Of a DNA stretch of 64,000 nucleotides, positions 1 through 15,199 are shown piece by piece. Position 1 is the stretch's first letter. Each line of letters opens with the position of its first letter. The notes beneath the pieces were generated by a model. The model made no database searches. It was not told the DNA's origin and was given only the letters and a program-made list of their open reading frames with translations. Source of the DNA: Arabidopsis thaliana (Eukaryota; Streptophyta; Magnoliopsida; Brassicales; Brassicaceae); assembly GCF_000001735.4 (NCBI RefSeq), contig NC_003070.9, positions 16,787,971 through 16,851,970 of the forward strand, read 5' to 3'. The translations under genes and the position numbers were made by a program.

Positions 1-1348
1 CTCCTTTCCAGCAGATTGGTAAGGTCTTATCTTCTTTCGCAACCTTCAACGGTGAGACTTTCAGATCATTTCCGATCTGTTAACACGCGAAAGAGATCGA
101 TGCATTAGGTTTCATACAATTTTCTTAAGTCTTTGTGTTTCTTGAAGAATTACCAGGTTAATTATTGTTTGGTATGCCTTGCTGTTGAAGTAAGTGTAAG
201 AGCTTCCGGTGTCAAAAATGAGTTTAAGTCCTTTTAAACCTGTTGGCTTTCCGTTGAAGAGAAGATCGGCTGGTCCGGTCGTGTAGTGGTTGCTGAACAC
301 AAATAGATGAATCATCAGTACTATAAGACAACAATATAATCTCTCTAAAGCGGGTCGAGGCAAATATGAAAGAAGAAAGTATACTCTTGTGATAATAATG
401 GTGTCCATGCCACACCAATGGAAGGAACAAGATTGTCTCCAAAGAACAAAAAGCCTCCACCTTTAGAACTTAAGCAATGTCCAACCACATTTCTTGTTAG
501 TCCCGCGGAGACAAGCTGTGTCAAGAGACCGATTTTCCCTCTTCCAAGTCCCAAAACTCCAGCAGTCGCGGGCGGAGGATGTGCACTAGGGTAACTCTGA
601 TCATAACCACACCTGACAACACACAAAAAATTTCTTTCAAGAAATTTAACATTTTCATCATCTCAGGATTCACATGTCTATTTCCTAGCTCACCCGAATG
701 CTACAGGAGGTTGCATGAACGAGCCATTTACGAGTTTTAAAGGAAACTGATCGGTAACAAGTGCACCCATTGATGAACCTTGATCAGCATATTTAACTTC
801 ATAGTCACATTGTTCTTGCGGGTTTGGGCAATGAGGCTTGTTAGGCCAGTGAAGAGCTGTACAGATCGGGTTTGAGCACGGGATAATGTTTCCTTTAGGC
901 TTGTACTGAAGATTAGGAGGCTACAAAAAACAACAAAACAGAGATCATAAGAAGAAGAGAATGAAGTTAAATTCTTAAAACAAAGATAAGAAATCATACC
1001 AAAGTGCAACCACTGCAAGGAGCATCACATTGAACCCAAGTGAGATCGCTTCCGGTATCAATATCAAATTGAAATGCCTTTGGAGGGCTTCCTATTTGCA
1101 TTAAGACTGAGTAGTATCTACAGAAACAGAGGAAAAAGTTACAAAAAATGATTTTTTTGGTTTGTTTTTGTATTATCAACAAGATAGAGAAAACATTGAT
1201 GTGCTTACCCGAGAGGGAAGACGTTGCCGGAGAGAGGGAAGACGACTGAGGAAGGAGAGGATTTGATGAAGGTTTTGAAGATTGAAGATTTTGATAGAGG
1301 AACTATGACCAAGAACAAGAACAGAAGAAGAGAAAATCTTGATATCAT
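1..1348 (-). CDS. Secreted pepsin-like aspartyl protease (A1 family), 3' end beyond window
   Basis: Exons read on the minus strand: 1209-1348, 1000-1117, 694-920, 385-612, 154-292 and 1-76 (continues left). All borders are GT-AG and phases agree. The ATG at 1348 opens a hydrophobic signal peptide (about residues 1-20). The first catalytic motif DTGSD is at D67 and the second DTGSS at D265, as in pepsin-fold proteases. A cysteine-rich stretch (QCDAPCSGC) follows the first motif, typical of plant nucellin-like and atypical aspartyl proteases. It should cleave peptides in the secretory pathway or apoplast; the substrate is unknown. Gene order suggests At1g44130 (recollection). The C-terminal lobe after WKG is outside the window, so an intact 3' end cannot be confirmed. 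Confidence 0.93.
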
Positions 1349-2559
1349 CTTGATCTTTGTTACTTGCACGACAAACAATAAAAGAATTCACAAAGAGATG
1401 AAGATGAGATCTGATTATAAGAGATAGGGTCAATATATCAATGGTCATATAGTAACGAGAAAAAAGAGAATACAGTAAGACATTAATTCTTTGTGTTTTC
1501 ATAGAAAAATATAGGGTCAATATATTCTATTTTTTTTTGGTAAAAATATAGGGTCAATATAGAAAGTTCAATGGTCATATTCTAATATCATTAACGTGAA
1601 AAAAGAGAATACAGTAAGACATTAATTCTTTGTGTTTTAAGAGATATTTTATAAATAAAGAATTAAGTGCAGACTATTTATATTATTATTTTAATATATT
1701 TTCTCCCATTTATAATTATTTTGCTTGTTTGGGAAGAGAATAAATACAAAGAAATGGTGTATTTTGATTTCCCAAAATTATGATGACTTTCCAAGCAAGC
1801 AGAAAATTAAATTATGAGCAGATGAAGAAGAAGCTTCGTAGAAAATATTTGGAGGACTTCCAACGCGTTTTAGACACGGTTAAGGGCTGAATTGTGGGCT
1901 TTGGTCATTTTGACAACTTGTATATTTAGATCATTGTCATTTCTGTGATACTCTATGGGTATTTTATCAATATGATAACTAATATTTCTTGTATTTTTTA
2001 TTTAGAGAAATCATACTAAAATTATACTTCCATTAGTGAGACATTATATGAGTCTTTCATCAAAATATTTGTATTTTAGTATTATTTTAATTAAATATCT
2101 TACATTTTTATCTTTTGTTAATATGATTAGACATATCGAATGTAAGTGATGATAACAATAAAATATAAGAAATATTACGAAAGAAAGTAATGAAGATACA
2201 ATATATATATATAAGGTAAGAAATACTAATTAAACATGATTTTATGAAAACATCAAACGCTGCCAAAAATACATATCAAAATATGATTTCAAATTTTAAA
2301 TCTCAAATTTCATTTTCATATTATAGTATTCTATTAAGTTTTAACTAAAGAATATTCATTATATTTTATATTAACCTTAATAGAAAATCAATTAAAAATA
2401 ATATTATTATGTAGTTTAACCTTTCGTATAATAGATCTTGATATATAAATATTTTATTTTATGAATTGTTATAAAAACAACATTAACATTTTAGTTGATA
2501 TAATGAATCATTGAATATTTGAATTTTTAAAAGAAAATAATAAATAAATATTAAAGTGA
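1349..2559. other. AT-rich intergenic region
   Basis: Upstream of the aspartyl protease. No coding frame or RNA gene is recognisable. It holds the local duplication at 1425-1640 and otherwise only AT-rich sequence. Confidence 0.6.
1425..1640. repeat. Local tandem duplication, period about 125 bp
   Basis: The block starting ATAGGGTCAATAT, passing CAATGGTCATAT and ending ACATTAATTCTTTGTG occurs at about 1425-1497 and again at about 1547-1637. A third short copy of the leading motif lies at about 1511. It sits in the protease promoter region, so both copies may affect its transcription. Confidence 0.75.
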
Positions 2560-2960
2560 CACGTGTATGAGGAAAGAGAAAGAGAGTCTCTAAGAGTTTC
2601 TCAAATCAAATAGGGCTTTTCTCATATGAAAAGAAGACTCTTTAAAAATTAAATAAACTAGGGAGCGTTTTTCTCTCTGATCTGGTTCCTAATTTCGTTT
2701 TCAAATGGTAAATCTTGCTCTGCTTACCTCCTCGAGTTTGTTACTCTGCTTTGCTACTAGAAATCCAGTTAGTGTTTCCTTCCAGATTAATACCGCAAAA
2801 TTTGGCTCCCACTTTGTCTCCCTTTTGTTTTGAGATCTTTTTCAAGATAAATCCGGTCTATGTAGTCACATACACATACATTAGATTTTATGATCATATA
2901 TAAGCTGTATATGATAAAGGTTGTCACGATTACATAAATTAGAATTTGAAAATTCTAAAT
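2560..2960 (+). other. GC-richer, transcript-like stretch, unassigned
   Basis: Base composition rises above the flanks, with a pyrimidine-rich leader, an ATG near 2706 and further short frames. It could be a relic of a 5' exon. No protein family is recognisable and the frames close quickly. From 2960 to 3103 nothing is visible. Confidence 0.25.
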
Positions 2961-3313
2961 ATATTATTAAAATTACTCGTCGCGGAGGATTCAATTTAAC
3001 ATATTACTTTTCAAAATTTTACATGCCGGTAAAAAAAAAAGAATACGTTACGTATTATTTGAATTCATATAATTAATATGTTTTTCGTTAGCGATGAAGG
3101 ATAGGGGGTGTTATTGGTTTATTGATTGTAAATCTATATAGAATTTGAACATCTCTATTAATTATGAAATCAAGATATATGGATTTTGAAATAACATGTG
3201 TTTACCCATGAATTTGAATCCTTCTATTTTTCTCTTTCAAATCCATTCAATTTCATTTAAAACATAATTTGGATTCTCAAATCCAAAAACAAATAACTAA
3301 ACGAATAACAAAG

Positions 3314-3751
3314 TTTGGACAAGTTTTCAGGCTTAGGATGGTAATGTACATCATCAACTGGAGAGACATCAACTTTGGGAGCTGCCAATCTCAGAAGAAG
3401 TCTATCTCCTTTACATGCCGAGGTGGAAGCTCTCCTCTGGGCGATGAAGTGTATGATTGGTGCCGACAACCAAGATGTAGTTTTTCTTACAGACTGTTCA
3501 GATCTGGTGGAGATGGTGTCTTCCCCAACCGAATGGCCGGCTTTCTCATCGTATTTGGAGGAGTTACAGAGAGACAAGGATGAGTTCACAAACTTTTTTC
3601 TATCTTTAATCTCTCGTAGTACTAATGTTAAAGTGGATTTTTTGGCACGAAAAGTTCGTACCCAACCGCTTCATATTACATTTGTAAACAACATTCCTCA
3701 GGATTGGCTCGTTTGAGTCCTAATTAATTTTTGGATGACAAAAAAAAAAAA
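3314..3751 (+). mobile_element. 5'-truncated LINE with RNase H domain remnant
   Basis: A plus-strand frame of about 113 residues (3375-3716) begins AANLRRSLSPLHAEVEAL and contains FLTDCSDL and VDFLARKV. These are landmarks of the RNase H domain at the C-terminus of plant L1-type retrotransposons. A poly(A) run follows (3740-3754). A 15-bp direct repeat, AAACGAATAACAAAG, flanks the unit at 3299-3313 and 3752-3766, the expected target site duplication. Reverse transcriptase and endonuclease are absent, so the copy is dead on arrival. Confidence 0.88.
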
Positions 3752-3873
3752 AAACGAATAACAAAGGATTTTAGTTAGTATTTATAAATCATCGAATCAA
3801 TAACACATGATTTTTTAATTAGAATTTTAAAATCAATGATTGAATAACAAATGATTTTTGTTTTGATTTCCAA

Positions 3874-4505
3874 TCCCATTATTATGAAAAGGGAAGTACA
3901 AATTGAAAAATAGATAAATTTGGTCTCAATTTCAATTTTAATTTTGGATTTTGTATATAGGCATTAAGGGTAATTTGGTCAACTCAATCTATTAAAGCTT
4001 ATAGGATCCACGTTTTTAATTTCGGGTGGGTTAGGAGTAATGGTCTCTTAATCACGGATTCAAATACCTAATCGGGTTTAGCATCCAAAATAGACAATCT
4101 TAACCGTTCAACAATATTGGTATCTCTACTTCATTTTGGTATCTAAATATGAGCATATTCCATCCCAAAAAGAATTATAATCACAAAAAAATATTTCAAA
4201 AAACACTTTTAGTATTTTACATAAACCACAAAATAGTAATTTAAAATCACAAAACATTTTTGTTACTACTTTACTTATATTTAAATTACATAAACATTTA
4301 CTAATTAATACACATATTTAAGCACATTAAAACATATTATTCTAATCACTAAATAACAACCAACCAATAAAAATCCCAAACATTATTTATAAAATTTAAA
4401 ATAAAAGAAATATTTTTATAAATTTATAATATAAAATATAATCAAATACTTAATTAAAAACTATATAAAACCGAGGTCCGCGGTAAACCGCGAGTTAAAC
4501 CCTAG
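3874..4505 (+). mobile_element. Non-autonomous Helitron, 632 bp
   Basis: It starts with TC after A (3873) and ends with a CCGCGGTAAACCGCG hairpin about 10 bp before CTAG (4502-4505), followed by T. TC start, 3' hairpin, CTRR end and A/T insertion site are the Helitron hallmarks. The 5' segment (AAAAGGGAAGTACAAATT) and the 3' end match the element at 34304-34917. There is no helicase or Rep frame, so it is non-autonomous. It sits in the right part of the MITE. Confidence 0.88.
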
Positions 4506-4664
4506 TTCCTTATAAATCTATAAACCAATAATCCCTCCTAAAATTGCGAAAATAGGCGAGTTTGACGTTGGGAGATGAAAAAACAAAACAAAAAAGAACA
4601 GGCAATTTACTAGTTCATGTCCCATTTGAAAACTCTCTATCTTGGCCAATCAATGTTAGTAATC

Positions 4665-5233
4665 AGGGATGCCTGCGAGGTGGGCTCCGGGATTACTGCG
4701 AGGTGGCCAATCAATGTTAGTAATCAGGGATGCCTTTCATGGACTGCCTTCAGTGGTTACTAGGGGCTTCCAGGGAGGCTAATCTAGCAATGATAATTAA
4801 GCTCTTGTTCTAGGCGTTCATTTATTTCATTTGGAAGGAACGTAATGCTCGGGTGCACACCGCCATTTCCAAGTCGCCAGTTGTGATTATCAAGGAGATT
4901 AATCTAACTATTCGGGCACTTCTTGATCCTCTGTCTAGAGCTCAGGTTTCTCGCCATCCGGGGAATTCTTTCTTATCAACTTGGTTCCTGGTTTTCAAAT
5001 CTCTCTGATGTGTCGTCCTAGTTTGGAGTTATGTGCTTCTTTTGCAGGTTTGCTCGTCGTTGCTCTCTTTGTTTCTCGGGCTAGGCGATGGTGAGTCTCT
5101 TGCTTTGCTTTTGTTGGGCTTTTAATTTGTGGTTGTTTCTGTTGTTGTTTTTCGTTTGTTGGGCCTGCGGCCTGTTGGGCTTTTGCCATGTATTGTAAAA
5201 CTTTTTTTAATGGAAATTTATGAAAAAAAAAAA
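4665..5233 (+). mobile_element. LINE 3' fragment with poly(A) and target duplication
   Basis: The plus strand encodes FIYFIWKERNARVHT and later SRHPGNSFLSTWFLVF before a stop. This is the C-terminal region (zf-RVT-like, after the reverse transcriptase) of plant LINEs. A 3' untranslated region and poly(A) (5223-5235) follow. The target site AATGTTAGTAATC appears at 4652-4664 and again at 5234-5246. A 61-bp tandem duplication near the 5' end made an extra copy at 4713-4725. Only the last few hundred bases of a LINE are present, with internal stops. Confidence 0.8.
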
Positions 5234-5246
5234 AATGTTAGTAATC

Positions 5247-5620
5247 CACTATATCACAGAGGAACTGGTTTCAAACTTCAAGATCTCGCTTCTGAAGACG
5301 ATCTCAATCTCAGATCAAACTCATAAAAATAACTTAACAACTTTTGTTGACTTGTAAAGTGAAACCCGATTCAAAACAAATTGTTAACCAATAATAATTT
5401 AACTTAGCCAGACAAACTGATTCCAAATCTAAACCACCTTAACCAACTCCTGATTTACCTCAAGTTCAATCGTTATTTGTCACACTTTGGTCAACAAACC
5501 CCTTTAAATTAGACCTACTAAATAGAGCCATAATATATTTTAATCGCATGAGAAAAAAAAGACGAAAACTAAAAATCAAAGTAATGCAAAAAAAAAAAAA
5601 AAAAAAGTTCATAAAAAAAA
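5247..5620. other. Non-coding spacer with A-rich runs
   Basis: No gene or RNA signal is visible. An A-run lies near 5587-5606, directly left of the inverted-repeat element. Confidence 0.5.
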
Positions 5621-6437
5621 AGGAAAAATGTTGTTTTATACGCAAACTTTTAAAAAGGATATTTCAATACGTGAATTTTTGGGTCGACCAAATAAAACAT
5701 GATAAAAACGTTGACCCGCCATTTAATACAAATCAAAACGTTGACCAAGCAAAAACCGCCGAGACGTTAACATGCATTAACGGATCTGATTGTTTCTGTT
5801 AAAGCCGAAAACGGCGTCGTTTCATACTAAACGAAATAGAGAAATCCCCAAATCGATTTCGACATCCCTAAATCTTACTTTGGCGAAATCGTGATTGTTC
5901 TTGGATTTCATCTTGAATTCGAATGGTGGGAGTCTTAGATTGTATCAACAATGGAAGGCGAAGTAGACATTGCTCCAGTTCCACCACAAGGCAAGTTGAC
6001 ACCGGAGATAGAGTCGAGTTCCACCGGTGGGAAGTTTCAGAGTTTCATTGCGGAGTTCTAGCTTTGCCGGCTGTACCCGTAGCAGAGTCTTCTGTTGGAG
6101 TTAAAGCTCCAGTTTCAAAGCGGCTCTGAAAACGAAAACGAAAAAGAGACAATTAATTGAATTAGGGATTTCGAAATCGATTTGGGGATTTCTCAGTTTC
6201 GTTTAGTATGAAACAACGCCATTTTCGGCTTTAACAGAAACAATTTACGTCTGCTAACAGGGGTTATCGAATCCGTTAATGCATGTTAACGTCTCGGGGG
6301 GTTTTATCTGGTCAAAATTTTGATTTGTATTAAATGGCGGGTCAACGTTTTTATCATGTTTTATTTGATCGACCCCAAAATTCACGTATTGAAATACCAC
6401 TTTTTAAAAGTTCGCGTATAAAGCAACATTTTCCCCA
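5621..6437. mobile_element. MULE-like element with about 260-bp terminal inverted repeats and exon-like cargo
   Basis: Sequence from about 5621-5880 returns inverted at about 6160-6437 with scattered substitutions. Shared landmarks are GGAAAAATGTTG at the tips, CAATACGTGAATTTT, CGTTGACCCGCCATTTAATA and the AACGGCGTCGTTT-like core. Long inverted repeats without transposase suggest a non-autonomous Mutator-like element. Between the arms (about 5880-6160) is GC-richer sequence with a frame starting MEGEVDIAPVPPQGK at about 5951. It stops after about 36 codons and looks like captured gene sequence; the donor is not recognised. A clear 9-bp target duplication was not found. Confidence 0.72.
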
Positions 6438-7061
6438 AAGATTAATCATCAACCTACGATTTTTTTTTTGGTAAATAGTTCTAATTTTTAAATATTCTTT
6501 TTTTAATAGTTATAATTTTCTTTTTTAGCTAGTAGCAAGATCTTCTTGTCGTCGAGACAATTAGTGAAGGAACGCGTAAATCCTATCATGCCAGCACCAA
6601 AATGATATATTCCATAAAAAATATTTGACAGTATTATTCAATGCATAGAAATGGAATACTTAACATAATCTTCCATATTAATTAAGCAACCCGATCTTAA
6701 TTTTCCATATAAAAATTGATATCTACATTTTCAAAAAAGTCAACTCCTAAGATTTTGGACATTAGTAATATTTGTCATATGTAAATAATATATTATGACG
6801 ACAGCGACAAGTTATATGATTGAGAGATGAAATATGTCACCAAAAAAAAAAACGAATCAACTTCTAATAATTAGATTATTAGTAGATGAGAGCGTTTCTT
6901 ATCTTGATTCTTTGATCTGTGTTCCTATCTGTTTCCGTCAATGGCAAAAGATTTGGTCTAAAAAAGGAAGTTACGAAACAAAAAAACGTTTCAATTCTCA
7001 TTCATCTCTCAAAAACGTATCTCTCTGACTCTCTCTTTCTCTTTCTCTATCTCCGCCGTGA
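6438..7061 (+). promoter_or_regulatory. Upstream region of the DnaJ-like gene
   Basis: AT-rich DNA leading to a CT-rich stretch (about 7018-7055) just before the ATG at 7062, typical of an Arabidopsis 5' untranslated leader. No single element stands out. Confidence 0.45.
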
Positions 7062-8306
7062 ATGGCAACACAAGGGATGGCTCAGCCTTCGGCGAAGAAA
7101 AGAAGCTTCCTCCTCCGTGATCTCTTCAAACTTTGCCGATCAATCTCAAGGGTTTTGCCTCGTGACAAAACCAAACATCATCATAAGGCTAAACACGACA
7201 CAAAGGAAACCAAACGTCTTGATGAAGAACATAAACGGAATACACCAAACGCCTTCGAGTTTCGGGTTAGTTTCACAAAATAACTCACAATTAGGTTTTC
7301 GATAATATGTTTTTGTTGAATTGTGGTAATGTTTTTTGTTCTAGGAAACGAAAGGGATTGGTAAAAATAATAAGGTGGAAGGTGTGAGTCTTTGTAAGGT
7401 TCGTAGTTATAGATTTGACAACACCAATACCAATTTCGTGGGGAGCAAGAAATCTCTTTCAAGAAGTTGTAGCCAGAACACAGCCACGGCGACCTCGACG
7501 AATCCGACGTTGCGGAGTTTATCGTTTATAGGGAGGAGCAAAAGCAGTAGCAACAGGATGACGGAATCTGGTGGATTTATGCCTACACTTATGAGATCGA
7601 CAACCACGGTTCCAAGAAGCTTTGCAAATCCGATTTTGTATTCGAGTTCCTCTGCTAAAGTGGCTAAACCTTCTCCAACGGAGAAGAAACTAAGATGCAC
7701 TCTCGAAGAGCTATGCAACGGATGTACCAAGAAGATCAAGATCAAGAGAGATGTTATTACTAGCTTAGGGTTTGTTTTGTTTCTTTACAAAAGACCTAAC
7801 TTGGCAACGAAGTTTTGCGAAAAGAGGACTAAGTAACTAAGTTTTGTTTTATGTTTTGTAGGGAAAAGTGCGAGGAGGAAGAGATGGTGGAAATAAAAGT
7901 TAAACCGGGATGGAAAGGAGGTACGAAAGTAACATTCGAAGGCAAAGGAAACGAAGCAATGAGAAGTGTACCGGCAGATTTGACATTCGTGATTGTCGAG
8001 AAAGAGCATGAAGTGTTTAAAAGAGAAGGAGATGACCTCGAAATGGCGGTGGAAGTCTCTCTACTCGAAGCTTTAACGGGATGCGAGCTCTCTGTTGCTT
8101 TACTTGATGGTGACAATATGAGGTTGAGGATAGAAGATGTTATTCACCCTGGATATGTTACAGTGGTTCAAGGAAAAGGAATGCCAAATCTTAAGGAGAA
8201 AGGGAAGAGAGGAGATTTGAGAGTTCGGTTTCGGACTAAGTTCCCGCAACATCTTACAGATGAACAAAGGGCAGAGATTCATAGCATTCTTCAAGACTCT
8301 TCTTGA
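7062..8306 (+). CDS. HSP40/DnaJ C-terminal peptide-binding protein lacking a J domain
   Basis: Three exons, 7062-7265, 7345-7769 and 7862-8306, give 357 residues with consistent phases. From about residue 182 (LRCTLEELCNGCTKKIKI) to the end it matches the C-terminal peptide-binding domains of class B DnaJ proteins: KPGWKGGTKVTFEGKGNE, then DLEMAVEVSLLEALTGC, then QGKGMPNLKEKGKRGDLRV. The N-terminal 180 residues are basic and serine-rich with no HPD motif and no J-domain helices. It should bind unfolded clients or dimerise with other HSP40s but cannot itself stimulate HSP70 ATPase by the usual route. Localisation is not evident. Gene order suggests At1g44160. It is convergent with ALDH3H1, with 287 bp between stop codons. 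Confidence 0.93.
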
Positions 8307-8593
8307 TTTGTTGCTACAGATTTTCTTTCCCATTATAGGGGAGCTTTAACAACATGGTTTAGATAAAAAAAATCAAAGAGATTCTTACTCTTTTGTGTCT
8401 TCTTTGTTTTGTAAACAACCAAGTTGGAATGAAGAAACCGGTTTCCATAATCAACCGAAAATCTTTTATTTATCAACTTCAATATTCATAGAATCAACAC
8501 CAAACCAAAACATATCAACCAACTAAGTCCATGTTTGAAAAATAAAACAAGTAAATAAGGTACAAAGGGAAGTGTCCTCGGTCTTTTTACCGT

Positions 8594-12061
<3,468 letters not shown>

Positions 12062-13072
12062 TCCTCAATATCTCTCTTACGTAACGTACGCAGAATAAAA
12101 ATAATTAACACAGTAATCAGTAATCACGGGCAAAGAGAGAGAGAAGAGAAGAGAACAAATATTGAGTTCGGATCCCGAGAATTTTTCTTGAATTCAAGAA
12201 AATAAATATTCTTTTCGTAGATATTGACGTTGCTCGTGCCAAATAAAAAGTGATAAGTTTCTTTAAAAACACATAAAAAGAAGAAAAAAAATGTTTCTTA
12301 CTTTTTTTTTTTTTGTCGCAATGTTTCTTACTTTTATTCCTCGAAATTGATAATAAAAAAAAGCATGCGTTACAATATTTATAGAGATGAAGAAACGTCA
12401 AAAAGAGAATATCAAGAAAGATTTTTTTTTTGATAATTTTTAACAAAACAAATAATTTGATTACAACAAAGTAAGAATAAAATATTTTATTTCTATATAT
12501 TTCTTCAGTTTCATATTAGTTGTAATTTAAAGTTTGTACATACATATTAAAAAATCATAAAAATCTAACTTAATTTACCTCTTTTATATAAAAACTTCAT
12601 TTATTATAATCAATTCAACCAATAAAATATATAATTAAATGTAATTCGATAAAAATATTAAATATATTTATTATTTACATAAAAAATTGAAAACAATACT
12701 TATTTTAAAAAAAAAAATTCTTAACGACATTTATATAGAAAAAGAGGAATAATATTTATAAATAATATATTTTAGAATTGGTTTTTTTAAGCTTAATTTA
12801 TACCAATTGACAAAAAAAAAGAATAAAATATTTTATTTCTATAAATTATGATTAAAATATTTTATTAGATATTTATGAAACGAAGAGACGTGAAATAAAT
12901 AATTTAATAAGGACAATAATATTGTTTTTTAATAATTTAATAAGGACAAAACAAGAATAGAATTATTTAAAAATGGTAAGGAAGATAATGAATGTACGTG
13001 AACGTATAAGTGATGTAAGAGAAGAGAAAGGCGTGTGGGTATTACTCGCGGAGCATAAGCGAACTCACAACT

Positions 13073-13099
13073 CACGTGTGATAGCGTGTTTAACACGTG
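13073..13099 (-). promoter_or_regulatory. Paired CACGTG (ABRE/G-box) motifs upstream of ALDH3H1
   Basis: CACGTG occurs at 13073-13078 and 13094-13099, 21 bp apart, about two helical turns, in a GC-richer island (about 13020-13140) some 1.0 kb upstream of the ALDH3H1 ATG. Such cores bind bZIP/ABF factors, which agrees with the known ABA and drought induction of this gene. The distance is large, so the link is inferred. Confidence 0.45.
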
Positions 13100-13412
13100 A
13101 AAATGAGCGCGTGAGGTTTTGGGTTGGTGGGAGAAGTTGCGATTAGGCAAGACTGGCCATAGTATTATATTGAGATATTAGGTAGTGTTGGGCTGGGTCA
13201 AGATTTCTATTTTAATTTGAGTTTCTTCCGTTTTAATATTATCTACTTTATATATGTTGGGTGAGACCGGAAGATATTAGTAGAAGAAAATCAAATAGTT
13301 GAATTACATTTTTTATTCCAAGTGTGTGTGTACCAATAGAAAAAGAATGGTGAATTTATCTTTTACTTTGAATTGAGAGAATTTTTTTAGAGAAATAAAG
13401 TATATATATATA

Positions 13413-13600
13413 TTTCAAAATTAGGGGTTAATTTATATTTGTATATCGGAACTAAGGTTTGATTACTAGAAAATTACGAATTATGGCAGATTGATAGTCT
13501 CAAAATTAAAGTATAAATATTTTTCGAAAATTAAGGATTAACTAATATTTCTATATTAGATCCAGGGTTTGATTACTAGAATTTATGGTAGATTAATAGA
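13413..13600. repeat. Tandem duplication, about 115-bp period
   Basis: Both copies contain CAAAATTAGG or GAAAATTAAGG, then GGTTAATTTATATTTGTATAT-like sequence, GGTTTGATTACTAGAA and TATGGTAGATTAATAG-like sequence (first about 13418-13495, second about 13525-13600). No function is visible. Confidence 0.55.
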
Positions 13601-15199
13601 ACAAATCTATAGATTTTTTTTAGCATAAAGAGTAAAGTTGTCATTGTGTGATGCACACAAAAATCATCTAAAGTAAATTTTGGTAGTGCGGATTTAATTG
13701 TCAAAAGTCGTCCATGAAAATCGATTGTCATTAATCATTTGTTAGACTAAAATCAAATGATTTGTTAGCCTAAGTTGATCATTTTTAATATGATATAATT
13801 AAACTAAAAATATTTTACGAGGATACTATTTCACTACTTGATAACATTTCTACTCATAAATCAAAAGAGGTCGCAGAAGAGTTGGTGTAAACGACATCTA
13901 TAATCAGATTCGTTGGAGCTACCATCAATTAAAAGAGAGTATCGGCAGAACCACATGTATGACGTTTAGGATGCTGCCATGGCTGTCTATTCAGGTCACA
14001 TATATCAAAAGTTCTACCATTTCGTGATTGGTGAAATAGAGATTATATCACCCAAAATAAAAAATTCCAACGTACCATATGATACTTTTGCATCCTTTTT
14101 TACCCAGACAATATAACTTTATATGAGCTTAGTTTCTTTGATAATTTTTTCTGTAGGCGGTCTCTTTGTCGCCCAATACATGTGCACTTTGTCATTAAAA
14201 TCACTGACCTTCAACTTCTCATCTATCCTATGTGTTTCAAGCACATTTAATTAATTCATAAGATTTACATATTCTGTATACATATGGGTTTTCATAAAAC
14301 AACTATGCATTCTTTGTGCAATAATAATATTTTAAATAAGATAAAATGTAAAAGTTTATTAAGATTTTGAATATTATATAGTTATGATAAGATACCTCTT
14401 GTGTTTCAATTACAGACTTCTATTTGTTTGAAAACTGAATTTTAGTTTTGCCATTTTCATTCTAATTGGATTATAATTGTGATTAGAAATATTACAAAAT
14501 AACTTAAGTATAATTTCATATTATTTTCTTTTATTATCGGAACTAAATACATGACTAACTATAGTTTGTATCATATCTATAATCATCATTAATTATTTTT
14601 TACTAATCAGTTTACTATGCAAACTACTTTTATCGTTTTGTAAACTACTTTTACCGTTTTATTTTATAATATACTAGATAAAGCCCGTTTAAATAAACTG
14701 CTCTAAGATATAAATGTAAATTTTTATTGAGAGTATTTGAATTTTTAATAGTAAAATAGTAATCTACACATTTTTCTTGATATTTAATTTAAAATCTATG
14801 TTTTAACAAAATTTCAGTCTTATCATAAGCCTCGTATGCATTCTATTTTATTATCTATATATACATTTTTTGCATCACTTTTTGATTTTTGATTTTTCAA
14901 ATCTGAGCTTTAATTCATCAATTAATTCAAATGGGTTGGGTTTTACCCGGTTTAAGTCTGGTTGGATCGTGAATAACTTTAATGGGTGGAGTTAATTATC
15001 CGGTTTTATTGTGTTTGGATTCTGAATAACATTAATTTCTTGGAAAAAGTTACCATTTTCTACCAAAAAATAATTAAAAACGAAATTAGTTATTCAATTA
15101 TCAAATTTAATATATCTTATATCTCTAAACTAACCATATATGTTATTTACCTTAACTAATTTCCTAAAACCTCTCTACCTAATTTAAATATAAATATAT

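Larger units (their letters stand above)
3104..4538. mobile_element. MITE with terminal inverted repeats, host to two later insertions
   Basis: The left end GGGGGTGTTATTGG (3104-3117) is matched, inverted and with a few differences, by CCAATAATCCCTCC (4525-4538). TA flanks both ends, suggesting a TA or degenerate three-base target duplication (Tc1/mariner or PIF/Harbinger type). Removing the LINE (3314-3766) and the Helitron (3874-4505) leaves about 350 bp, a usual MITE size, with both termini in place. The superfamily call is uncertain; the nested layout is seen directly. Confidence 0.7.
12062..15199. other. Gene-poor AT-rich intergenic DNA
   Basis: No gene was found. It holds the ALDH3H1 leader and promoter (12062 to about 13150), a duplicated block at 13413-13600, and otherwise A/T runs. 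A short stretch near 13860-14010 is less AT-rich but has no lasting open frame. Confidence 0.6.

Noticed and set aside
1224..1427. Plus-strand frame over the first exon of the aspartyl protease
   Set aside because: Antisense to a well-supported exon with signal peptide and correct splice phase.
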